Below, in pieces: positions 15,569 to 22,497 of a stretch of 26,733 nt of DNA (position 1 is its first letter; every line of letters starts with the position of its first letter). Below the pieces are notes generated by a model. The model was not told the origin of the DNA, did not search any database, and was given only the letters and a program-made list of their open reading frames with translations. The position numbers were made by a program, and so were the translations under genes. The DNA lies in NCBI GenBank assembly GCA_003519375.1, contig DOWV01000085.1:1-26733 (forward strand), in the 5' to 3' direction. This DNA comes from Bacteroidota bacterium. GTDB taxonomy: Bacteria; Bacteroidota; Ignavibacteria; UBA10030.

Positions 15569-17044
15569 CTACTCCGGGCGCAAGGTGAGCTGAGCGACGT
15601 TCTCGACGTGGTACGTGTGCGGGAACATATCGACAGGCTGGAGGGCGGATACATCGTACTTAACGGCCATGAGTTTGACATCGCGGGCTTGCGTGGCAGG
15701 ATTACAGCTCACATAGACGATGCGCCCGGGAGCGATTTCGAGGATTTCCTCAATAGCTTTCTGGTGCATACCGCTTCTCGGCGGATCGATGATCATAACA
15801 TCCGGCTTGCGATGAGAGTCGATCCAGTCACGGTCCTTCGTCAGACGGTCCTTAAGGTCACCGAGAATGAAGACGCAATTCCTGACTTGATTTTGCTTCG
15901 CGTTCTTTTCCGCATCCCGCACCGCACTTTCCACTGACTCAACTCCGATCACCTGCGCCACAGCGTCGGCGACAAAAAGCGCAATCGACCCCGTGCCGGA
16001 GTACAGGTCCCACACCACATCACTCTTCTTGAGCATGGCGAATTCTCTTGCGACGGAGTAGAGCCGTTCGGCCTGGGCGGTGTTTGTCTGGAAGAACGAG
16101 CTTGCTGAAATCGTGAAAACCAGATTCCCCAGGCGTTCGTGAATCACTCCATCGCCTGCGTAGACAATCTCCTTCTCACCGAATGCGATCTGAGCCTTTT
16201 TCGAGTTGATCGTGTTCACGACTGTCGTCACCGATGGGACAGAGGCAAGCAGCTCCGCCGTAAACATCTTCATGATTTCCGGTCGGTCCTCGAAGGTGAC
16301 GAGATTGACCATGATTTCATTTGTCCGTTTGCTCTCGCGAATGACGAGAAATCGCAGATAGCCCTCGTTGGAATCTGACAGGTACACCGGCAGATGTTCG
16401 CGGCGAGCGAAGGAACGGACAAAGTTCAGAATGTCGTTGGATAAAGGCGATTGAAGACGGCATTCGGTGATCTCGAGAACCTTGTCGTACCGTTGGGGCA
16501 CATGCAGACCGAGAAAGAGTTTCGAGTTTAAGGTTTCAAGTCTCGAGTTTGAAGATTCAAGTTGAGAATTGGGTGAGGCATCGGAACGATCAGGCGGAGA
16601 TTCAAGCCACTCTTTATCGGAGAAGGAATATTCCATCTTGTTCCGATAGAAGAATGCGTCGTCGCAGCCGATGATGGGGAGAACATTCGGATTGGAGAAC
16701 CCGCCGATCCGTTCGAACGCATCGACGACGTGCTGCCGTTTGAAGCGAAGCTGGACCGGATAGTCGACGTTCTGCCATTTGCATCCGCCGCACGGACCGA
16801 AATGTCGACATGCGGGGGTTACGCGGTAAGGGGACGGCTTCTCAATTCCCAGGACTCGCGCTTCAGCGAAGTTCTTTTTCGCCTTGACAATGCGGACCCT
16901 GGCTGTATCGCCCGGAACACCGCCATCGACGAAGACGACGAAGTTGCCGAGCCGGCCAATGGTTCGTCCCTCAAATGCAGCATCAGCGATCTCCAGGACA
17001 ATCTCATCACCGCGTTTCAGCGGTCGAGGTTCATCAACGCCCAT
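15569..17044 (-). CDS. rlmD: 23S rRNA (uracil-C5)-methyltransferase, RlmD/RumA type
   Basis: This is a 491-residue enzyme that methylates a uracil C5 in 23S rRNA with S-adenosylmethionine (U1939 in the E. coli family). It has an N-terminal TRAM RNA-binding domain (about 10-70) and a [4Fe-4S] cluster set: Cys79, Cys85 and Cys88 in CRHFGPCGGC plus Cys195 in ITEC. The SAM motif is VWDLYSGTGSIALFVAD, followed by IIDPPRSGMHQKA and the catalytic cysteine in YVSCNPATQARD. All key residues are present. An insertion of about 30 residues (146-176) in a variable loop carries a heptad peptide repeat and comes from a 21-bp DNA repeat. The ATG at 17044 is chosen because the frame upstream (to 17089) is repeat-like intergenic DNA. 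Confidence 0.93.
   Translation of the reverse strand: MGVDEPRPLKRGDEIVLEIADAAFEGRTIGRLGNFVVFVDGGVPGDTARVRIVKAKKNFAEARVLGIEKPSPYRVTPACRHFGPCGGCKWQNVDYPVQLRFKRQHVVDAFERIGGFSNPNVLPIIGCDDAFFYRNKMEYSFSDKEWLESPPDRSDASPNSQLESSNSRLETLNSKLFLGLHVPQRYDKVLEITECRLQSPLSNDILNFVRSFARREHLPVYLSDSNEGYLRFLVIRESKRTNEIMVNLVTFEDRPEIMKMFTAELLASVPSVTTVVNTINSKKAQIAFGEKEIVYAGDGVIHERLGNLVFTISASSFFQTNTAQAERLYSVAREFAMLKKSDVVWDLYSGTGSIALFVADAVAQVIGVESVESAVRDAEKNAKQNQVRNCVFILGDLKDRLTKDRDWIDSHRKPDVMIIDPPRSGMHQKAIEEILEIAPGRIVYVSCNPATQARDVKLMAVKYDVSALQPVDMFPHTYHVENVAQLTLRPE
16519..16566. repeat. 21-bp tandem repeat inside the rlmD coding region
   Basis: Two adjacent 21-base units (16522-16542 and 16543-16563) both start TCGAGTTT and both contain TTCAAGT near the end. 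They match at 17 of 21 positions, and partial copies continue on both sides. In the minus-strand protein they spell NS(Q/R/K)LE(S/T)(S/L), seen as NSQLESS, NSRLETL and NSKL. The sequence looks like intergenic repeat DNA, not like the rest of the gene. Confidence 0.7.
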
Positions 17045-17122
17045 AGAATTTCCGATTGTCGATTGTCGATTTACGATTACGTCCAACAATTGAAAATTGG
17101 CAATTGGAAATCGACAATATTT
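17045..17122. repeat. Low-complexity inverted repeat between rlmD and the DUF5916 gene
   Basis: ATTGTCGATTT (17062-17072) and AAATCGACAAT (17108-17118) are perfect 11-bp inverted arms. The left side also carries a GATTGTC/GATTGTCGAT tandem (17054-17070), and the centre is rich in CAATTG/AATTGG words that can pair with each other. The gap lies between two same-strand genes and could act as a weak terminator. The base use (AT-rich, short-word repeats) differs from the flanking genes. Confidence 0.6.
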
Positions 17123-19558
17123 CTACATGCTCAACCAGTAGCTGACCTTCAGAAGAAATACGTTGTCCGCCGGAAGAGCGAATGTATTGCGGAAGTTGTC
17201 GCCAAAGGGAGTCAGATACGTTCCATTCTCTCCGACGCGGGCGTGGGACCACACAAGATAGAGCGTGCTCCCGGGGAGATATTCCCATCGAAGCACCACG
17301 TTGGAATTGAACGCGAGCTCGTTGAAGTCGGGCCTGGAGTACCCGTCCATCGGCGTAAAGCGATCTTCGCTCTGGAGTCGTTGGTAGTTCTCAAACTTCC
17401 CTTTTGCGAGAAAGAGCTGGAAATAGAGCTGCAGCGTGAGATCGGTCGTGAAGATGTAGGATCCACGCGTGGTCAGGTTCCATTCTTCCGATGAGCGCTC
17501 GGCAAACATGGTCACGGTGCGTGGTACGATCGGCGCATCAATCGGAATTTCAGTGTAGTTGCCCGCCCATGCAAATTCCTTCGATCTGATCGACCGTTCG
17601 AGCTCAAGCCTGAATGATATATTGGTTGCAGGTTTCACTTCGAGCTCGGCATCGAGCTGATAGAAGCGGCCCGCCCGCTGATCGCGGCCGACGGAACCGC
17701 CGAGTTCGGCCACCACAAGATCCCTGCTGTCGGATTCGATGCGAACACTCAGGTCCTCTGTTCCGGGTTTTCTGTACAAGCCATTTCCCCTTGTTTCGCG
17801 GTCGTCGTATTTCCCGCGATCGATGTTCGACTCGACCTCGAGGATCCAGTAGTTCGGGAAGGTGATATCAGCTCCAAGAGAAACCATGCTGAAAAGCTCC
17901 GCGCCGTCGAAATTCCGCCGGAGGTGATAGCGGGAGCCGATTTCCCAAAAGCGCTTCGCCGCTGTGACCTCATCGTCGCGATACACAAGCTCACCGACCC
18001 AGCCGTAGTCATTCGGCCGGCGGAAGTAGCCGATATCGTTGATGTTGTATTTTTTCGACGTAAAATCAAATGAGAACGAGCCGCGCCAATGCGGTCCACC
18101 GTCTTTGCTGAAATTGAATTTGCCCGCCGTCCCATCGACGCGCTGATCGAGCGGGTTGGTGGTACGCGACCCGGCAAGGAATCCATCCACTTTGTACATG
18201 CTCTCCAGGAATTTCAAGGCCCAGTCCACCCCGGCCGTCATCGCGGGAAGCCGCCCGTCTCTATTCACCGAAGTCACGATCATCCCCACGTTCGAGTTTT
18301 CGAGAAGATCCTGCCGCAATCGTACGAGACTGTAGTTCGCCAGCGGCTCTACTGTTACGTCGGACCGATTTCCGCGATCGTCGACCATCGTCGCTGTCTC
18401 TTTCCGCGTAACCGCCTCCAGAACTCCGATCGAAAGTCCGCTTTCCGTCTTGCCGGAGATTTTTGCGGCGCCGAGGATCGTCGCAAATCTCGGCCGGTTG
18501 AGCACATAGCCTCCGTCCGGCGCTTCCACGTTCAGCGCCCGTCCTATCCGGCGCGAATAGAACAAGCCGGGACCGAAGTCGCCGCCGAATGTTGTGAAAC
18601 GAATAATCTGAGATCCCTCGATGAAGAAGGGCCGGTTCTCGGGATAGAATGTCTCATAGGTCGTCAGATTGAGAACGGCCGGATCAGCCTCGACCTGGCC
18701 GAAATCCGGATTGATCGTTGCGTCGATGGTCAAAGCGCCGCTGGGGCGGTACTTGAGATCAAATCCGGCATTCTTGCCGAACTCGCGACCGTCCGGATAA
18801 CTCAATGATTTTGGTACGAAGCGGCCCTCGCCTACCACGTACGGAATGATCTCGATATTTGTCGGCGCCGGGATCTTCTCCAGCCCGACGAGATGACCAA
18901 ACTTCGAAACAGCTCCGCTCTCGCTCTTCTTGACCAGCACCCACATCTGATATTCATTGAGCCTCGCTATCTTGCGAATTGCCTGGAAGCCCCAATCCAA
19001 CGATTCGCCCGGCGTAAACCTGAGCACCTTGAATGGAATCCTGACCTCCGCCACCCATCCTTGATCGCTTATCCGGGTCTTGACATCCCAGACCACGTCC
19101 CAGGATGCGTCTTCTTCTGCACCGTCATTATAGATGATGATATCGGTTTTGGATCCCGCGGCGTTGACGGTAAATTCGAATGCCGTCTGATGATCGTGGT
19201 ACGTATCGAGGCGCACGGAGATGTCATCGGCCACCACTTCATCATCCCGGCGCGCAAGACGGGCAACGATTTTTGAGGGATCGCCGTCATGCATCACACA
19301 ACCGAAATAGAGCGCTTCATTGTCGTACAGAACGAAGATCTCGGTCGGCATGCTGGCGGGCTTTCCTTCTTCAGGGTCCCGTTGATGGAAATCAGCGGCC
19401 GGCGTGGCCAGTTTCCACTCAGGCTCATTGAGGACGCCGTCGATTCTTGGAGCTACCGGAGTCCGGACCGCCACCACCTTCCCGGGATTGCTCCCGGCAA
19501 TGGAAGCTGCCGCAACGAGGACCAGCATGAAGAACACTGACTGCAGGTTTCTTTTCAT
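17123..19558 (-). CDS. CBM9-like/DUF5916 outer membrane protein
   Basis: This 811-residue protein has a signal peptide (about 1-22). A CBM9-like beta-sandwich domain follows (about 28-215) with VAPRIDGVLNEPEWKLATPA, FVLYDNEALYFGCVMHD, DDISVRLDTYHDHQTAFEF and EVRIPFKVLRFTPGE. The large C-terminal part begins with the DUF5916 signature: INPDFGQVEADPAVLNLTTY, ETFYPENRPFFIEGSQI and FYSRRIGR. It then continues as alternating strands of an outer-membrane barrel to VFLLKVSYWLSM. Such proteins are frequent in Bacteroidota, Gemmatimonadota and related groups. They are often annotated as hydrolases, but no catalytic residues are established. The ATG at 19558 gives a clean signal peptide; the frame upstream (to 19666) crosses a terminator hairpin and is rejected. 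Confidence 0.87.
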   Translation of the reverse strand: MKRNLQSVFFMLVLVAAASIAGSNPGKVVAVRTPVAPRIDGVLNEPEWKLATPAADFHQRDPEEGKPASMPTEIFVLYDNEALYFGCVMHDGDPSKIVARLARRDDEVVADDISVRLDTYHDHQTAFEFTVNAAGSKTDIIIYNDGAEEDASWDVVWDVKTRISDQGWVAEVRIPFKVLRFTPGESLDWGFQAIRKIARLNEYQMWVLVKKSESGAVSKFGHLVGLEKIPAPTNIEIIPYVVGEGRFVPKSLSYPDGREFGKNAGFDLKYRPSGALTIDATINPDFGQVEADPAVLNLTTYETFYPENRPFFIEGSQIIRFTTFGGDFGPGLFYSRRIGRALNVEAPDGGYVLNRPRFATILGAAKISGKTESGLSIGVLEAVTRKETATMVDDRGNRSDVTVEPLANYSLVRLRQDLLENSNVGMIVTSVNRDGRLPAMTAGVDWALKFLESMYKVDGFLAGSRTTNPLDQRVDGTAGKFNFSKDGGPHWRGSFSFDFTSKKYNINDIGYFRRPNDYGWVGELVYRDDEVTAAKRFWEIGSRYHLRRNFDGAELFSMVSLGADITFPNYWILEVESNIDRGKYDDRETRGNGLYRKPGTEDLSVRIESDSRDLVVAELGGSVGRDQRAGRFYQLDAELEVKPATNISFRLELERSIRSKEFAWAGNYTEIPIDAPIVPRTVTMFAERSSEEWNLTTRGSYIFTTDLTLQLYFQLFLAKGKFENYQRLQSEDRFTPMDGYSRPDFNELAFNSNVVLRWEYLPGSTLYLVWSHARVGENGTYLTPFGDNFRNTFALPADNVFLLKVSYWLSM

Positions 19559-19596
19559 GGTTCTGTTTCTAGGACAATGACCGTCAATGTGGCAAT

Positions 19597-19630
19597 AAAA
19601 AACCTCCGCTGTCTGAAACAGGGAGGTTTT
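19597..19630 (-). terminator. Intrinsic terminator after the eno-phosphohexomutase unit
   Basis: On the minus strand AAAACCTCC pairs with GGAGGTTTT, with a further CTGT/ACAG pairing in the loop, and the right arm runs into six T residues. It lies about 65 bases past the phosphohexomutase stop. The A run on the other strand would allow it to work in both directions. The DUF5916 gene starts only 38 bases further on, so its promoter either overlaps this region or it depends on readthrough. Confidence 0.8.
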
Positions 19631-19695
19631 CGATTTATACGTGCAGCCCTCAATATCCCCGTTCACTCTGCGTCAGCGACAAACGGTACAGCCTC

Positions 19696-21090
19696 TCACA
19701 CCTCCGTAGCGCCCTTCAGGAGAGCATCCACCTTCATGACAGAATCAGCTTCCGCATAGAACCGTATCAACGGCTCGGTCCCGGATGCACGAACAAGGAC
19801 CCATGCATTGTCGAAGAAGAGTTTGAAGCCGTCCTTTGTCTCAGTTCTGCGGACAGGATTGCCCGCGAGCGACTTGACACCCTTCTTGAACGCAGCAAGA
19901 ATCCTGAGTTTCTCCTTCTCCGTCATATGTGCATCGATACGATTGTAGTAGTGCCAGCCGAACTCGATCATCAGCTCTTCGACGAGCTCGCTCAGTTTTC
20001 GATTCCGCGTGGCCATGACTTCGGCAAGCAGGAGTCCAACGTAGATACCGTCGCGTTCAGGTAAGTGCGCCCTCAGCCCAAGCCCCCCGCTTTCTTCAGC
20101 CGCGATGAGAATGTCCCGCTCGGTCATCAGGCGGCACAGGTGTTTGAATCCGACCGGTGTTTCATGAAGCTTCAGGCCGTACTTATCACACATTTTGTTG
20201 ATCATCGAACTGACGGAGATCGATTTGGCGACTTCCCCCTCCAGATGTTTCTCCGTAATCAGATACTTCAGGAGAACGGCGAAAATCCGGTGAGAATCGA
20301 CAAAAGCGCCGTTTTCATCGAGCGCTCCTATTCGGTCAGCGTCACCGTCTGTCGCGATGCCGATATTACATCCCTTCATCACCACAGCAGACGAAAGATC
20401 CTTCAGATTTTGAGGGATGGGCTCCGGGCTGAGACCGCCGAAGGACGGATTGTACGAACTCCGCAGCTCGGCATGAACCGGCAGCAGCTGCGACATGACG
20501 CCCTGGCCGGCTCCGTACATCGCATCGTGGGCAATTCTCAATCCCGCGGACTCGATGAGCGGCAGGTCCAGCTTTGTCCGAAGATCTTCAACGTAAAGCG
20601 AGGTGAAGTCAATTTTCTTGATCGTTCCCTTTTTCACCAGCTCTGCAAACGTCTTTTTACTTTCTACTTTGGACTTCAGTACTTTCTTCAGCTCTTTTTC
20701 CACCTTCTCGATCATTTCCGGGTGAGCAGGTCCGCCGAAGTCCCCCTTGATTTTGAATCCGTTGTACTTTGCCGGGTTGTGACTCGCGGTGATGACAATC
20801 CCGCCTGCAGCCTTAAACTTCCGCGTGAGGAGAGATACCATGGGTGTCGAAGAGATCTTGTCCGAGATGATGACCTTGATCCCTTTGTTCGCCAGCACTT
20901 CGGCCGTTGCCTCCGCAAATTCCCTGCTGAGGAATCGGGAGTCGTATCCCACGACGATACCGTTCTTGATCTTCTTATGGCGTTTGAAATAGTTCGCCGT
21001 GGCGAGCGCGACCTTCCTCACGTTGTCGAATGTAAAGTCTGCGGCGATGAGCCCGCGCCATCCGTCGGTTCCGAATTTGATCTCTGTCAT
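19696..21090 (-). CDS. Alpha-D-phosphohexomutase (phosphoglucomutase/phosphomannomutase)
   Basis: This 464-residue enzyme moves phosphate between C6 and C1 of a hexose through a phosphoserine. The active Ser103 is in TASHNP. The Mg2+ loop is DGDADR (Asp248, Asp250, Asp252). The sugar-binding EESGG is at 332-336 and the phosphate-binding loop is RASGTEPLIR near the C-terminus. The four-domain layout and length match the superfamily. It is closest in style to the glucose/mannose-type members found in this group; glucosamine use (GlmM) is less likely, but the sugar cannot be fixed from motifs alone. It follows eno by 17 bases with GTGGAG five bases before its ATG, so the pair is co-transcribed. 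Confidence 0.93.
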   Translation of the reverse strand: MTEIKFGTDGWRGLIAADFTFDNVRKVALATANYFKRHKKIKNGIVVGYDSRFLSREFAEATAEVLANKGIKVIISDKISSTPMVSLLTRKFKAAGGIVITASHNPAKYNGFKIKGDFGGPAHPEMIEKVEKELKKVLKSKVESKKTFAELVKKGTIKKIDFTSLYVEDLRTKLDLPLIESAGLRIAHDAMYGAGQGVMSQLLPVHAELRSSYNPSFGGLSPEPIPQNLKDLSSAVVMKGCNIGIATDGDADRIGALDENGAFVDSHRIFAVLLKYLITEKHLEGEVAKSISVSSMINKMCDKYGLKLHETPVGFKHLCRLMTERDILIAAEESGGLGLRAHLPERDGIYVGLLLAEVMATRNRKLSELVEELMIEFGWHYYNRIDAHMTEKEKLRILAAFKKGVKSLAGNPVRRTETKDGFKLFFDNAWVLVRASGTEPLIRFYAEADSVMKVDALLKGATEV

Positions 21091-21107
21091 GGCTGCTCCA
21101 CCCGGTG

Positions 21108-22406
21108 CTATGCGAGTTTTACGTTCAACGCTCCGAAGCCGGCATAATAGCCGTTCGTGTCGAGGTCTTGCTCGATGCGAAGGAGCTGATTGTACTTTGC
21201 GATACGGTCCGTCCGGCTCGCCGAACCGGTCTTGATCATGCCGGCATTGGTCGCCACGACGATGTCGGCGATCGTGGTATCTTCCGTTTCGCCCGATCGA
21301 TGACTTAAGACGGTTGTGTAATGTGCGCGCTTCGCCATTTCCATACAGTCAAGCGTTTCCGTAAGCGTGCCGATCTGGTTGACCTTGACGAGAATCGAAT
21401 TCGCAACACCGGCATCGATACCCTTCGAGAGGTAGTCAACGTTTGTGACGAAGATGTCATCACCTACGAGTTGAATCCGCTTGCCAACCGCGTCCGTCAA
21501 CATCTTCCATCCTTCCCAATCGTTCTCGGCCATGCCATCTTCAATCGAGGCGATAGGATACTGCTTCGTCCATCCCTCCCAGTACTTCGCCATCTGCTCG
21601 GGGGATTTCTCAGACTTGTCGGATTTAGAAAGGACGTATTTCTTCTTCTCCTTGTCGTAGAACTCACTTGCTGCCGGATCCAGCGCGATGTAGACCTGTT
21701 CTCCCGGTTTGTAATTCGCCTTCGTGATGGCATCGAGAATGACTTCAACGGCTTCCTCATTCGACTTGAGATTCGGCGCGAATCCTCCCTCGTCTCCGAC
21801 GGCGGTGTTGTATCCCTTCTTCTTGAGAACGGACTTCAGAGAGTGGAAAATCTCCGCTCCCATGCGAAGCGCCTCGGCGAAGGAAGGAGCATCGAGAGGC
21901 ATGATCATGAACTCCTGAAAGTCCACGTTGTTGTCGGCGTGACTGCCGCCGTTCAGGATGTTCATCATCGGGACGGGAAGGATCTTGCCGTTAGATCCGC
22001 CGATATAGCGATACAGAGGCATTTTGAGCGATTGTGCGGCCGCCTTGGCGGTGGCGAGCGAGACGCCCAGGATAGCGTTGGCCCCCAGCTTTCCCTTGTT
22101 CGGCGTCCCGTCAAGCTGGATCATCATTTTGTCGATGCCGACTTGATCGGTTGCTTCAAAACCGACGACCTCTTCGGCCAGAATATCGTTGACGTTTTCA
22201 ACCGCCTTGAGCACGCCTTTGCCGCCGTAACGCGCTTTGTCGCCATCGCGCAATTCGACCGCTTCGTTCTCGCCGGTGGATGCCCCGCTCGGGACAGCCG
22301 CGCGGCCGATGGTACCGTCTTCCAGCGTAACCTCGACCTCCAGTGTCGGATTGCCGCGGGAATCGAGGATTTCACGCGACCATACATCCGTAATTGTCGT
22401 ATTCAT
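21108..22406 (-). CDS. eno: Enolase (phosphopyruvate hydratase)
   Basis: This is a 432-residue glycolytic enzyme converting 2-phosphoglycerate to phosphoenolpyruvate. All signature residues are visible: loop SGAST (40-44), catalytic Glu206 in GDEGGFAPN, and metal ligands Asp243 (ALDP), Glu289 (SIEDGM) and Asp316 (VGDD). Catalytic Lys341 is in SILVKVNQIGTLTET, and SHRSGETED and the C-terminal GSASRTDRIAKYNQLLRIE are also present. The length is standard. The ATG at 22406 has GGAG seven bases upstream. It is the first gene of a two-gene unit with the phosphohexomutase, with a candidate promoter at 22469-22497. Confidence 0.98.
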   Translation of the reverse strand: MNTTITDVWSREILDSRGNPTLEVEVTLEDGTIGRAAVPSGASTGENEAVELRDGDKARYGGKGVLKAVENVNDILAEEVVGFEATDQVGIDKMMIQLDGTPNKGKLGANAILGVSLATAKAAAQSLKMPLYRYIGGSNGKILPVPMMNILNGGSHADNNVDFQEFMIMPLDAPSFAEALRMGAEIFHSLKSVLKKKGYNTAVGDEGGFAPNLKSNEEAVEVILDAITKANYKPGEQVYIALDPAASEFYDKEKKKYVLSKSDKSEKSPEQMAKYWEGWTKQYPIASIEDGMAENDWEGWKMLTDAVGKRIQLVGDDIFVTNVDYLSKGIDAGVANSILVKVNQIGTLTETLDCMEMAKRAHYTTVLSHRSGETEDTTIADIVVATNAGMIKTGSASRTDRIAKYNQLLRIEQDLDTNGYYAGFGALNVKLA

Positions 22407-22468
22407 TTTAAGTCTCCAGGAAAATTCTTCAGAATTGACGTTTCGGGGTGATGAAAAATGTGCCCACC

Positions 22469-22497
22469 AATAAAGAGAAAAATTGACGGAAAATCAA
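22469..22497 (-). promoter_or_regulatory. Candidate eno promoter overlapping the end of the upstream gene
   Basis: On the minus strand TTGATT (22492-22497) and TTTATT (22469-22474) are separated by 17 bases. The -35 overlaps the TGA stop of the upstream gene. The same stretch contains AATTGA and TCAATT separated by 7 bases and followed by a T-rich run, so it may also be a weak terminator for that gene. Confidence 0.4.

Noticed and set aside
19559..19666. Extended N-terminus for the DUF5916 protein
   Set aside because: It would translate through the intrinsic terminator at 19597-19630 and would bury the signal peptide.
20065..22451. Long open frames of about 360-376 codons on the plus strand opposite the phosphohexomutase and eno genes
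   Set aside because: They lie wholly antisense to genes with complete catalytic motifs and have arginine/histidine-rich composition typical of shadow frames.
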